Below, piece by piece: positions 34,766 through 43,483 of a stretch of DNA of 64,000 nt. Each line of letters opens with the position of its first letter. Positions within the stretch are counted from its first letter, which is position 1. Origin of the DNA: Kumtagia sp964244725 (GTDB taxonomy: Bacteria > Pseudomonadota > Alphaproteobacteria > Rhizobiales > Rhizobiaceae); assembly GCA_964244725.1 (NCBI GenBank), contig CAXTJQ010000002.1, positions 186,001-250,000 on the forward strand. The letters run 5' to 3'. The notes beneath the pieces were generated by a model that was not told the DNA's origin, did no database searches, and saw only the letters and a program-made list of their open reading frames with translations. The position numbers and the translations under genes are program-made.

Positions 34766-36022
34766 CTACGCCTTCTTCTTGTTGTAGAGATCGAAGGCCA
34801 CGGCGCCGAGGAGGACGAGGCCCTTGATGACCTGCTGCCAGTCGATGTTGATGCCCATGATCGACATGCCGTTGTTCATGACACCCATTATGAACGCGCC
34901 GATGACCGCGCCGGTGACCTGACCGACGCCGCCGAGCGCCGAGGCGCCGCCGATGAACACGGCCGCGATGACATCGAGCTCGAAGCCTTGGCCAGCCTTC
35001 GGCGTCGCCATGTTCAGGCGAGCCGCGAAGATAAGGCCCGCCAGGGCGGCGAGCGCCCCCATGATCGCGAAGATGAAGAAAGTCAACCTTTCGGTCTGAA
35101 CGCCGGAAAGCTTCGCGGCCTTCTCGTTCCCGCCCATCGCGTAGATGCGGCGGCCGAACGTCATGCGCTTGGTGACGAAGACGAAGAGCGCGATCAGCAC
35201 GCCCATCACGATGAGCACATTGGGCAGACCGCGATAGGAGGCCAGCTCGTAGATCAGGAAAGCGACGATCGCGGCCAACACCAGGTTCTTGGCGACGAAG
35301 AAGCCGAAGGGTTCGGCGTCGTAGCCGTGACTCTCGCGGTTGCCGCGACTTTTGAGCGCTGAATAGACCATTGCAACGACGATGAGAATGCCGATCACGA
35401 CCGTGGTGGAATGCAGCACCACGCCCGTTCCCTGGATCGCACCGCCGGCATCGTTGAGCGTCGGCGCGACGAGGGTCATCGGGCCGATGACGTCCGGGAT
35501 GAAACCCGCGCTGAGCATCTGGAACTGCGCCAGGAACGGGCCGACCGAGCGGCCGCCAAGAAGCCAGAGCGCCAGGCCCTTGAACACCAGCATGCCCGCC
35601 AGGGTGACGATGAAGGACGGTATCTTCATGTAGGCGATGAAATAGCCCTGGCCGCCGCCGATGACCGCCCCGACCAGCAGGCAGATGAACCCGGCCAAGA
35701 AGGGGTTGAGATGGTAGTCGACCATCAGCACCGCCGCGACCGCGCCGATGAAGCCCGCGACCGAGCCGACCGACAGGTCGATATGGCCGGCCACGATCAC
35801 CAGCAGCATGCCGAGCGCCATGACGATGATGTAGGAGTTCTGCAGGATCAGGTTCGTCAGATTAACCGGCTTGAACAGCACGCCGCTGGTCATGAACTGA
35901 AAAAACAGCATGATCGCGATCAGCGCGATGACCAGTCCATATTCGCGCAGGTTTTCCTTGATCGCGGCCTGGGCCGAGGCCTTGGCCGGGTTCAGGATCG
36001 TCGTGGCGGCTTCGGTGCTCAT
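34766..36022 (-). CDS. gguB: Sugar ABC transporter permease, GguB/MmsB type
   Basis: 418-aa BPD_transp_2 permease with about 10-11 membrane helices. Signatures include GHIDLSVGSVAGF, AYMKIPSFIVTLAGMLVFKGLAL, YAMGGNEKAAKLSGVQTERLTF (the cytoplasmic loop that contacts the ATPase) and AAVFIGGASALGGVG. The length is typical of the long GguB/XylH-type permeases. It imports monosaccharides such as galactose, glucose or arabinose delivered by ChvE-type proteins. The start overlaps the stop of the ATPase gene, giving coupled translation. Confidence 0.93.
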   Translation of the reverse strand: MSTEAATTILNPAKASAQAAIKENLREYGLVIALIAIMLFFQFMTSGVLFKPVNLTNLILQNSYIIVMALGMLLVIVAGHIDLSVGSVAGFIGAVAAVLMVDYHLNPFLAGFICLLVGAVIGGGQGYFIAYMKIPSFIVTLAGMLVFKGLALWLLGGRSVGPFLAQFQMLSAGFIPDVIGPMTLVAPTLNDAGGAIQGTGVVLHSTTVVIGILIVVAMVYSALKSRGNRESHGYDAEPFGFFVAKNLVLAAIVAFLIYELASYRGLPNVLIVMGVLIALFVFVTKRMTFGRRIYAMGGNEKAAKLSGVQTERLTFFIFAIMGALAALAGLIFAARLNMATPKAGQGFELDVIAAVFIGGASALGGVGQVTGAVIGAFIMGVMNNGMSIMGINIDWQQVIKGLVLLGAVAFDLYNKKKA

Positions 36023-37572
36023 GATGCGGCCCTTTCCAATTGTTCTTCGCGCGTTTCGCCGCGCACGATGGCGCGCATGATCTTTTCCTGGGAGGCCTCG
36101 GCGGCGGCAAGTTCGCCGACGATGCGGCCTTCGTTCAAGACGTAGATGCGGTCGCAGATGCCGAGCAGCTCCGGCATCTCCGACGAGATCACCAGGATGC
36201 CCTTGCCTTCATCGGCAAGCTTGTTGATGATCGTGTAGATCTCGTATTTGGCGCCGACATCAATGCCGCGCGTCGGTTCATCGAGAATGAGAACGTCAGG
36301 GTTCGAGAACAGCCATTTCGAGAGCACGACCTTCTGCTGATTGCCGCCCGAGAGGTTGCCGGTGATCTGGTAAACGGAGGAGGAGCGGATGTTGGTTTTC
36401 CGTCGGTATTCGTTGGCGACCTTCAATTCGCTCATATCGTCGATGACGCCGGATTTTGCGATGCCCGCGAGGTTGGCGATCGTGACGTTGTGCTTGATAT
36501 GGTCGATCAGGTTGAGCCCGAACGTCTTCCGGTCTTCCGTCGCATAGGCGAGGCCGGCGGCAACCGCACGGCCGACCGTCGACGTGTCCGCCGGCTTGCC
36601 ATGCAGGAACACCGCGCCGGTGATCCGCGTGCCGTAGGTCTTGCCGAACACGCTCATGGCGAGTTCGGTGCGGCCGGCGCCCATCAGGCCAGCGATGCCG
36701 ACGACCTCGCCCTTCCTGACCGAGAGATTGACGTTCTTGATCACCTGCCGATCTGGGTGGAGGGGATGATAGACGGACCAGTTCTTCACCTCGAAGATGG
36801 TCTCGCCGATATTGGGCGTCCGCGAGGGATAGCGGTTCTCGATGGAGCGTCCGACCATCGACGTCACGATGCGGTCCTCGGTGATGTCGGCCTTGTCCAT
36901 AGTCTCGATAGCCTGGCCGTCGCGGATGACGGTGATCTGGTCGGCGATGCGTTTGATCTCGTTCAGCTTGTGCGAGATCATGATCGAGGTCATGCCCTGG
37001 GCCTTGAACTCGAGCAGCAGGTCGAGCAGGGCGTGGCTGTCCTTTTCCGCGAGACTGGCGGTCGGCTCGTCGAGGATCAGCAGCTTGACGTTTTTCGATA
37101 GAGCCTTGGCAATTTCGACGAGCTGCTGCTTGCCGGTGCCGATGTTGGTGATCAGCGTGTCGGGGTCTTCGCGCAGGCCGACCTTCCGCAGCAATTCGGC
37201 GGCGCGGCGGCGCACCTTGTTCCAGTCGATAATGCCGCCGGTCGCCTGCTCGTTGCCGAGGAAGATGTTTTCCGCGATCGAGAGGAGGGGCACCAGGGCG
37301 AGCTCCTGGTGGATGATGACGATGCCGAGCTTCTCGGAATCATGGATGCCGTTGAAGCGGCCTTCCTTGCCTTCGTATCGGATGTCGCCGTCATAGGTCC
37401 CGAAGGGATAGACGCCCGAAAGCACCTTCATCAGCGTCGACTTGCCGGCGCCGTTCTCGCCGCAAATCGCGTGGATGTCGCCGCGGCGGACCTTCAGGTT
37501 GACGTTTTCCAGCGCCTTGACGCCGGGAAACGTCTTGGTGATGCCGCGCATCTCCAGAATGATGTCGTCCAT
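36019..37572 (-). CDS. gguA: Sugar ABC transporter ATP-binding protein, GguA/MmsA type
   Basis: 517-aa protein with two fused ABC domains. Domain 1: Walker A CGENGAGKST, signature GTGKQQLVEIAKAL (degenerate), Walker B LLILDEPTASL. Domain 2: degenerate Walker A GLMGAGRTE, good signature LSGGNQQKVVLSK, Walker B LILDEPTRGID. This asymmetric pattern is normal for the carbohydrate CUT2 class. It powers uptake through gguB. It is separated from the upstream binding-protein gene by ~100 bases containing a hairpin that could lower its expression relative to the binding protein. Confidence 0.95.
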   Translation of the reverse strand: MDDIILEMRGITKTFPGVKALENVNLKVRRGDIHAICGENGAGKSTLMKVLSGVYPFGTYDGDIRYEGKEGRFNGIHDSEKLGIVIIHQELALVPLLSIAENIFLGNEQATGGIIDWNKVRRRAAELLRKVGLREDPDTLITNIGTGKQQLVEIAKALSKNVKLLILDEPTASLAEKDSHALLDLLLEFKAQGMTSIMISHKLNEIKRIADQITVIRDGQAIETMDKADITEDRIVTSMVGRSIENRYPSRTPNIGETIFEVKNWSVYHPLHPDRQVIKNVNLSVRKGEVVGIAGLMGAGRTELAMSVFGKTYGTRITGAVFLHGKPADTSTVGRAVAAGLAYATEDRKTFGLNLIDHIKHNVTIANLAGIAKSGVIDDMSELKVANEYRRKTNIRSSSVYQITGNLSGGNQQKVVLSKWLFSNPDVLILDEPTRGIDVGAKYEIYTIINKLADEGKGILVISSEMPELLGICDRIYVLNEGRIVGELAAAEASQEKIMRAIVRGETREEQLERAAS

Positions 37573-37632
37573 CGTCGAACCTGCGCTGAATCTCTTCCCA
37601 CATCCAATCTAGGGGAAGACGCCGACAAACAA

Positions 37633-37662
37633 AAGGGCTCCGCACTTTCGCGCGGAGCCCTT
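37633..37662 (-). terminator. Hairpin between chvE-like copy 1 and gguA
   Basis: AAGGGCTCCGC (37633-37643) pairs with GCGGAGCCCTT (37652-37662), an 11-bp stem with an 8-base loop; on the minus strand the next bases are TTTTGTTTGTC. It is a credible intrinsic terminator, probably partial, that would favour binding-protein over transporter mRNA. Confidence 0.75.
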
Positions 37663-37678
37663 CACCGAAAAGCGAAAC

Positions 37679-38749
37679 CTACTTCAAATCCTCGGCCTTG
37701 ACGTAGCCGGAGCCGACGACGATCTGTTCGTAGTTCGACTTGTCGACCGCCACCGGAACAAGCAGGTAGGACGGAATCACCTTCACGCCGTTGTTATAGG
37801 TTTTCTCGTCGTTGATCTCGGGCTTGCCGCCCGAAAGCACCGCGTCCACCAGGTTTGCCGTCACCTTGGCAAGCTCGCGCGTGTCCTTGAACACGGTCGA
37901 ATACTGTTCGCCAGCGACGATCGCCTTGATCGACGGCACTTCCGCGTCCTGGCCAGAAATGATGGGCCACGACAGATCGGCCGACCCGTAACCCACGCCG
38001 CGCAGCGACGACACGACGCCGCGGGCGAGGTTGTCGTTGGGCGCCAGGACCGCGTCGACGCGGCCGCCGTCGGAGTAGAAGGCCGAGAGCAGGTTGTCCA
38101 TGCGCGACTGGGCGGTCGCGCCGTCCCATTTCGGCGTGCCGACCTTCTCGATGCCCATCTGGCCGGACTTCACGACAAGCACCTTGCTGTCGATCAGCGG
38201 CTGGAGGACCGACATGGCGCCGTCGTAGAAGAAGAAGGCGTTGTTGTCGTCCGGCGAACCGCCGAAAAGCTCGATGTTGAACGGACCCTTCTTCTCGGGA
38301 TAACCCAGGCCCTTCAGGATCGACTCGGCCTGCAGCACGCCGACCTTGAAGTTGTCGAAGGTCGCATAGTAGTCGACATTCGGGGTTTCGCGGATCAGTC
38401 GGTCATAGGCCACGACCTTGATGCCGGCATCCGCCGCCTGCTGCAGCACCGCCGACAAGGTGGTGCCGTCGAGGGCCGCGATGACGAGGACCTTGGCGCC
38501 CTTGGTCACCATATTCTCGAGCTGAGCGAGCTGGTTGGGAATGTCGTCGCCGGCATACTGGAGGTCGACGGTGTAGCCCTTGCCTTCGAGCGCCGACTTC
38601 AGCTCGTTGCCGTCGCTGATCCAGCGCAACGTCGTCTTTTCCGGCATCGAGATGCCGACCAGTCCCTTGTCCTGGGCAAACGCCGGCATCGCCAATGCGG
38701 TAAGCCCGGCCATTGTCGCGGCGAGCATCATTCTTCTGTTGAGAGTCAT
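37679..38749 (-). CDS. chvE: Sugar-binding protein, ChvE-like (copy 1)
   Basis: 356-aa periplasmic binding protein of the galactose/glucose/arabinose-binding type (ChvE, MmsE). Signal peptide residues 1-24 (MMLAATMAGLTALAMPAFAQD). Core motifs DKGLVGISMPEKTTLRWISDGNEL, YDRLIRETPNVDYYATFDNFKVG, ELFGGSPDDNNAFFFYDGAM, and LAPNDNLARGVVSSL line the sugar pocket. In Agrobacterium ChvE also relays sugar signals to VirA; no virA is present here. ATG 38749 is chosen over the frame to 38803. Nearest the ABC genes, and the most diverged of three tandem copies. Confidence 0.93.
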   Translation of the reverse strand: MTLNRRMMLAATMAGLTALAMPAFAQDKGLVGISMPEKTTLRWISDGNELKSALEGKGYTVDLQYAGDDIPNQLAQLENMVTKGAKVLVIAALDGTTLSAVLQQAADAGIKVVAYDRLIRETPNVDYYATFDNFKVGVLQAESILKGLGYPEKKGPFNIELFGGSPDDNNAFFFYDGAMSVLQPLIDSKVLVVKSGQMGIEKVGTPKWDGATAQSRMDNLLSAFYSDGGRVDAVLAPNDNLARGVVSSLRGVGYGSADLSWPIISGQDAEVPSIKAIVAGEQYSTVFKDTRELAKVTANLVDAVLSGGKPEINDEKTYNNGVKVIPSYLLVPVAVDKSNYEQIVVGSGYVKAEDLK

Positions 38750-38790
38750 TGAATTTCCTCCTGCGAACGCTGTTGGGGATCGATTTCGAA

Positions 38791-38818
38791 GGTCGGGAGG
38801 CAAAGCTGGCTCCCGACC
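38791..38818 (-). terminator. Hairpin between chvE-like copies 2 and 1
   Basis: GGTCGGGAG (38791-38799), 10-base loop, CTCCCGACC (38810-38818) form a perfect 9-bp stem 10 bases after the copy-2 stop. There is no clear T run on the minus strand (TTCGAAATC), so it may protect mRNA 3' ends rather than terminate. Confidence 0.55.
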
Positions 38819-38828
38819 TGGAACGCGG

Positions 38829-39896
38829 CTATTTCAGGTCTTCGGCCTTGATGTAGCCGCTGTCGACGACGAGCTTCTGGTAGTTGGATTTGTCGACCGA
38901 GTAGGGGATCAGCTGCAAGGCGGGCACCATGCCAGTGCCGTTGTCGAACCCCTTCACGTCGCTCGCGGCGGGCGCCTTGCCCGCGAGAACGTCGTCGACT
39001 AGGTTCGCGGTGACCTTGGCCAGCTCGCGCGTGTCCTTGAACACGGTCGAATATTGTTCGCCGGCAATGATCGCCTTCACCGAGGGCGTCTCGGCGTCCT
39101 GGCCGGATATGATCGGCCAGGGCTGCTCGGCCGAGCCGTAACCGACGCCGCGAAGCGACGAGATGATGCCGCGCGACAGGCCGTCATAGGGCGCCAGAAC
39201 GGCATCGACGCGGCTGCCGTCCGAGTAGTTGGCCGACAGGATGTTGTCCATGCGGGCCTGCGCGACCGCCGCGTCCCAACGAAGGGTGCCAACCTTTTCC
39301 ATGCCCATCTGGCCCGACTTCACGACCAGGTCGCCCTTGTCGATCAGCGGCTGGAGGACGGACATCGCGCCGTCGTAGAAGAAGAAGGCGTTGTTGTCGT
39401 CCGGGGAACCGCCGAACAGCTCGACGTTGAACGGACCTTTCTTCTCCGGATAGCCGAGGCCCTTGAGCAGGGATTCCGCCTGAAGCTTCCCGACGCCGAA
39501 ATTGTCGAACGTGACCCAATAGTTCACGTTGGCGCTGTTGAGGATCAGGCGATCGTAGGAAATCACCTTGACCCCTTTGTCGCCGGCTTGCTGGAGCACG
39601 CCCGAGAGCGTCGTGCCGTCGATCGCCGCGATGATCAGGGCCTTGGGATCGCGCGTCATCATGTTTTCGATCTGCGCGAGCTGGTTGGGAATGTCGTCTT
39701 CGGCGTATTGAAGATCGACGGTGTAGCCCTTCTCCTCGAGCGACTTCTTCAGATTGTCGCCGTCCGAAATCCAGCGCAACGACGATTTGGTCGGCATGGC
39801 GATGCCGATCAGGCCCTTGTCTTGGGCGAAGGCCGGTGCGCCGACGGCGGCGAACGCGACAGCGGCGGCGAGAATGGTTCTTCTGTTGAAATTCAC
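38829..39896 (-). CDS. Sugar-binding protein, ChvE-like (copy 2)
   Basis: 355-aa paralogue of the two neighbours. Signal peptide about residues 1-24 (TILAAAVAFAAVGAPAFAQD). It differs from the other copies mainly in the N-terminal third (NSANVNYWVTFDNFGVGKLQ, replacing the usual VDYYTTFDNFKVGVLQ) and in the C-terminal end (AGKAPAASDVKGFDNGTGMVPALQLIPY), so its ligand specificity may have shifted. The start is GTG 39896, as the ATG at 39971 would put 25 non-signal residues in front. Bases 39007-39467 are identical to copy 3. Confidence 0.92.
   Translation of the reverse strand: MNFNRRTILAAAVAFAAVGAPAFAQDKGLIGIAMPTKSSLRWISDGDNLKKSLEEKGYTVDLQYAEDDIPNQLAQIENMMTRDPKALIIAAIDGTTLSGVLQQAGDKGVKVISYDRLILNSANVNYWVTFDNFGVGKLQAESLLKGLGYPEKKGPFNVELFGGSPDDNNAFFFYDGAMSVLQPLIDKGDLVVKSGQMGMEKVGTLRWDAAVAQARMDNILSANYSDGSRVDAVLAPYDGLSRGIISSLRGVGYGSAEQPWPIISGQDAETPSVKAIIAGEQYSTVFKDTRELAKVTANLVDDVLAGKAPAASDVKGFDNGTGMVPALQLIPYSVDKSNYQKLVVDSGYIKAEDLK
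39007..39467. repeat. 461-bp block identical to 40167-40627
   Basis: Every base from 39007 to 39467 matches the block 1160 bases further on in copy 3, while the sequences just outside diverge clearly. This is direct sequence identity checked by eye through all the lines. Confidence 0.95.
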
Positions 39897-39930
39897 GGGT
39901 TGCTCTTTCGATTGATGGTGCGGCTGATCG

Positions 39931-39968
39931 AGAAAAAGAAAACCGGAAGTCCCGAACGGTCCTTCCGG
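39931..39968 (-). terminator. Terminator after chvE-like copy 3
   Basis: CCGGAAG (39943-39949), a 12-base loop, CTTCCGG (39962-39968); on the minus strand the stem is followed by TTTTCTTTTTCTC. A good intrinsic terminator between copy 3 and copy 2. Confidence 0.7.
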
Positions 39969-39988
39969 CATACCCTGAAGAGGTCTTT

Positions 39989-41056
39989 TTACTTCAGGTC
40001 GTCGGCTTTGATGTACCCGGACTTGACGACGATTTCCTCGTAGTTCGACTTGTCGACCGAGACCGGGACGAGCAGATAGGACGGAATGACCTTCACGCCG
40101 TTGTTGTAGGTTTTCTCGTCGTTGATCTCCGGCTTGCCGCCGGACAGCACGGCGTCGACCATGTTGGCGGTGACCTTGGCCAGCTCGCGCGTGTCCTTGA
40201 ACACGGTCGAATATTGTTCGCCGGCAATGATCGCCTTCACCGAGGGCGTCTCGGCGTCCTGGCCGGATATGATCGGCCAGGGCTGCTCGGCCGAGCCGTA
40301 ACCGACGCCGCGAAGCGACGAGATGATGCCGCGCGACAGGCCGTCATAGGGCGCCAGAACGGCATCGACGCGGCTGCCGTCCGAGTAGTTGGCCGACAGG
40401 ATGTTGTCCATGCGGGCCTGCGCGACCGCCGCGTCCCAACGAAGGGTGCCAACCTTTTCCATGCCCATCTGGCCCGACTTCACGACCAGGTCGCCCTTGT
40501 CGATCAGCGGCTGGAGGACGGACATCGCGCCGTCGTAGAAGAAGAAGGCGTTGTTGTCGTCCGGGGAACCGCCGAACAGCTCGACGTTGAACGGACCTTT
40601 CTTCTCCGGATAGCCGAGGCCCTTGAGGAGCGATTCGGCCTGGAGGACGCCGACCTTGAAGTTGTCGAAAGTGGTATAGTAGTCGACATTGGCGCTGTCG
40701 CGGATCAGGCGATCGTAGGCGATGACCTTGACGCCCTTGTCGGCGGCCTGCTGAAGCACGGCCGACAGCGTCGTGCCGTCGATCGACGCGATGATGAGGA
40801 CCTTGGCGTCCTTGGTGACCATGTTCTCGAGCTGCGCGAGCTGGTTGGGGATGTCGTCCTCGGCGTATTGAAGATCGACGGTGTAGCCCTTCTCCTCGAG
40901 CGACTTCTTGAGGCTGTCGCCGTCGCTGATCCAGCGCAGCGACGATTTGGTCGGCATGGCGATACCCACCAGGCCCTTGTCGGCCGCGTTCGCGGCATGC
41001 GTCATGCCTGCAAGGCCGATCGCAAGCGCGCCGACCAATGCTTTGACTATCTTCAC
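39989..41056 (-). CDS. Sugar-binding protein, ChvE-like (copy 3)
   Basis: 355-aa paralogue, first in the array relative to the promoter region and gbpR. Signal peptide residues 1-24 (KALVGALAIGLAGMTHAANA). The middle of the protein is identical to copy 2 through the shared 461-bp block, but the C-terminal end (LSGGKPEINDEKTYNNGVKVIPSYLLVPVSVDKSNYE) matches copy 1, making it a mosaic. ATG 41056 has GGGAGAGAAACC just upstream. It probably binds galactose, arabinose or related pyranoses in the periplasm. Confidence 0.93.
   Translation of the reverse strand: MKIVKALVGALAIGLAGMTHAANAADKGLVGIAMPTKSSLRWISDGDSLKKSLEEKGYTVDLQYAEDDIPNQLAQLENMVTKDAKVLIIASIDGTTLSAVLQQAADKGVKVIAYDRLIRDSANVDYYTTFDNFKVGVLQAESLLKGLGYPEKKGPFNVELFGGSPDDNNAFFFYDGAMSVLQPLIDKGDLVVKSGQMGMEKVGTLRWDAAVAQARMDNILSANYSDGSRVDAVLAPYDGLSRGIISSLRGVGYGSAEQPWPIISGQDAETPSVKAIIAGEQYSTVFKDTRELAKVTANMVDAVLSGGKPEINDEKTYNNGVKVIPSYLLVPVSVDKSNYEEIVVKSGYIKADDLK
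40167..40627. repeat. 461-bp block identical to 39007-39467
   Basis: Partner of the identical block in copy 2, offset by 1160 bases. The exactness over 461 bases inside genes that otherwise differ suggests recent gene conversion or unequal exchange. Confidence 0.95.
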
Positions 41057-41205
41057 GGTTTCTCTCCCTGTTGAACAAGACGACGCCGGCAGTCGCTGCC
41101 AGCGCGGTCATCCCTCGCCCTGATGGGCCGAACTGCTTCGTATGCCGGGGACCTCCCAAAGTCGCCCATCGTGCGAGATCGTCTAACGCGCAAAAAAATA
41201 TCGGT

Positions 41206-41300
41206 TGTCAAGATCGAGCCCGAGACGGGATGAAACTGTGGTGAATTGGTATGCCTGTCAAATCAATTTAACCGCATAGGATATATCTATACTGGTATGC
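41206..41300. promoter_or_regulatory. Divergent chvE/gbpR control region
   Basis: Between copy 3 and gbpR. Minus-strand TTGACA boxes occur at 41211-41206 and 41261-41256 and could serve the chvE array. TGGTATGC is repeated at 41247-41254 and 41293-41300, and CGCATA...TATGCG (41273-41278, 41296-41301) is a loose dyad. These are candidates for GbpR binding (LysR-type T-N11-A sites), unproven. Confidence 0.4.
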
Positions 41301-41325
41301 GAACACGCGCTCATGGAGAGGATCG

Positions 41326-42321
41326 ATGGCGTTACCGCCCCACCCGCCCTTGCACGCGCCGCTCGAACCGTCCGTCGAAGGCGAAACACTGCTTCGCAGC
41401 GGTCTCAAGCTATCGCACATGCGCATGATCGTGGCGCTCGACGAGCATGGACAGGTCAGCGCGGCGGCGCAGGTTCTGGGCATGTCGCAGCCCGCCGCCT
41501 CGCGGATGATCGCGGAGATGGAGGGCATCCTCAAGGTCGCCCTGTGCAGCCGCATGGCGCGCGGCGTCGGCCTGACGCCCTACGGCGCGGTCCTGGCGCG
41601 GCGGGCGCGCACCATCCTGCTCGAGCTCGGCGAGGTGGATCGCGAGATCGCCGACCTGCGCGCCGGCCGCGGCGGATCGGTCTCGCTTGGCTCCGTCACG
41701 GCGCCGGCGATCGAACTGGCGGTGCCGGCCATCCGCAAGATGCGCGAAGACAATCCGCGGCTCGACGTCAACGTGCAGATCGACACGAGCGCCGTTCTGG
41801 CGCGCGAGTTGCTGGCGTCGCGCCACGATTTCATCATCGCGCGGATTCCGGACGACCTCGACCCAAGGCTGTTCGAGAGCCGCGCGATCGGCGCGGAGCG
41901 CGCGTGCCTGATCGTGCGGCGCGGCCATCCGCTCACGACGCGAACGTCGATCGCCCCGGTCGAGCTCTCGCCCTACGACTGGGTGTTCCAGCCGGCGGGT
42001 TCGCTGCTGCGCCGCACGATCGAGCAGATATTCCTCGCCCGCGACGCCGCTCTGCCTGAGCGTGTCCTCAACACGGGCTCCCTGCTGCTGACGCTGGTCA
42101 CCGTGGCCCAGTCCGACGCGATCGCGCCGGTGTCGATCGAAGTCGCGACCTTCGTGACCGGGGCGCGCGGACTTTCCGGCGCGATCGACGTGCTGCCCGT
42201 CGATTTCGAGATCGAGGTCCAGCCCTACAGCCTGATCCAGGCCCGCAACCGGATGCTATCGCCCGCGGCGGGCATGCTGAAGCGCTACATCCTCGACGAG
42301 GTCAGGCGCGACGGACGATGA
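41326..42321 (+). CDS. gbpR: LysR family regulator, GbpR-like
   Basis: 331-aa LysR-type regulator. The HTH (about residues 28-85) reads LKLSHMRMIVALDEHGQVSAAAQVLGMSQPAASRMIAEME, followed by a LysR substrate-binding domain. In Agrobacterium, gbpR is divergent from chvE and activates it in response to galactose, arabinose or fucose; the same arrangement here supports the name. ATG 41326 has GGAGAGG 4 bases upstream. The catabolic genes follow on the same strand after 162 bases and may also be regulated by it. Confidence 0.88.
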   Translation: MALPPHPPLHAPLEPSVEGETLLRSGLKLSHMRMIVALDEHGQVSAAAQVLGMSQPAASRMIAEMEGILKVALCSRMARGVGLTPYGAVLARRARTILLELGEVDREIADLRAGRGGSVSLGSVTAPAIELAVPAIRKMREDNPRLDVNVQIDTSAVLARELLASRHDFIIARIPDDLDPRLFESRAIGAERACLIVRRGHPLTTRTSIAPVELSPYDWVFQPAGSLLRRTIEQIFLARDAALPERVLNTGSLLLTLVTVAQSDAIAPVSIEVATFVTGARGLSGAIDVLPVDFEIEVQPYSLIQARNRMLSPAAGMLKRYILDEVRRDGR

Positions 42322-42483
42322 CCGCGCGCGTCCCGGACGGGTCCGGAGACTGGCAGCCACCCGCAGACGGGAGCTATGCAAGCGCCTATTTGTCGTACTA
42401 TATCACCTCGCCGCCGCCTGCAAACCGGGCGTGAAGGCGCCAAGAAAATCGGGAGGAGCCGGCATTCTTCGCCGGTTTGAAGC

Positions 42484-43476
42484 ATGGCCCTGAGACTGGT
42501 TCAGCTTGTCGAGAATGGCGAGCGGCGCGTGGCTGCGGCGTCGGGCGATGGCTCGGCGCATCTGATCGACGGCGTCGCTTCGGTCTACGACCTGGCGATG
42601 CGCGCGATCGCAGACGGCAATTCGCTCGAGGCGACCGTGGCTTCGTCAGGCCAGGGCGCGGCCGTCGATTTGACCGCTGCGCTGGACGAAAAGCGCGTGC
42701 TGGCGCCGATCGACCATCCCGACACGGCGCATCTCGTCCTCGCGGGCACCGGCCTGACGCATCTCGGCTCGGCGGAAGGCCGCGACAAGATGCACAAGGC
42801 GGCGGCGTCGACCGAGAAACCGACCGATTCGATGCGCATGTTCACGATGGGACTCGATGGCGGCAAGCCCCGGAACGGCGAAGTCGGCGCGCAGCCGGAA
42901 TGGTTCTACAAGGGCGACGGTTCCAGCGTGGTTGCGCCGGAAGCGCCGCTGCTGTCTCCGGCCTTTGCGCTGGACGGCGGCGAGGAGCCCGAAATCGCCG
43001 CGATCTACGTTATCGGACCCGACGGGACGCCGTTCCGCGTCGGATACGCGCTTGGCAACGAGTTCTCCGACCATGTGACGGAGCGCGGCAATTATCTCTG
43101 GCTGGCGCATTCCAAGCTGCGCCCGGCCTCGATCGGCCCGGAACTGCTCGTCGGCGCGTTGCCGGGCCATGTCGAGGGCGCGTCACGCATCCGCCGCGAC
43201 GGCGCGGTGATCTGGGAAAAGCCGTTCGTATCCGGCGAGGACAACATGTCTCACACGATCGCCAACCTCGAACATCATCATTTCAAATATGCGCTGTTCC
43301 GCCGGCCGGGCGACGTGCATGTCCATTTCCTCGGAACCGCGACGCTTTCGTTTTCCGACAATGTCGCACCGCGCGAAGGCGACGTGTTCGAGATCGAGGC
43401 GGAGGCTTTCGGCCTGCCGCTGCGCAACCCGATGGTGGTCGCGAGCAAGAGCGTCGTCGTCGTGAAGGCGCTTTAG
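42484..43476 (+). CDS. gguC: AraD1/GguC family protein (2-keto-3-deoxy-aldonate dehydratase)
   Basis: 330-aa member of the FAH-superfamily AraD1 (GguC) group. Members act on L-2-keto-3-deoxyarabonate or related acids in the non-phosphorylative arabinose/galactose pathway. Visible landmarks are MALRLVQLVENGERRVA, HLVLAGTGLTHLGSAEGRDKMH, GNEFSDHVTERGNYLWLAHSKLR (metal and substrate region), and ALFRRPGDVHVHFLGTATLSF. gguC follows gguA/gguB in Agrobacterium; here it is across the divergent region. Enzyme activity is inferred from family. Confidence 0.85.
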   Translation: MALRLVQLVENGERRVAAASGDGSAHLIDGVASVYDLAMRAIADGNSLEATVASSGQGAAVDLTAALDEKRVLAPIDHPDTAHLVLAGTGLTHLGSAEGRDKMHKAAASTEKPTDSMRMFTMGLDGGKPRNGEVGAQPEWFYKGDGSSVVAPEAPLLSPAFALDGGEEPEIAAIYVIGPDGTPFRVGYALGNEFSDHVTERGNYLWLAHSKLRPASIGPELLVGALPGHVEGASRIRRDGAVIWEKPFVSGEDNMSHTIANLEHHHFKYALFRRPGDVHVHFLGTATLSFSDNVAPREGDVFEIEAEAFGLPLRNPMVVASKSVVVVKAL

Positions 43477-43483
43477 GGGGTTC

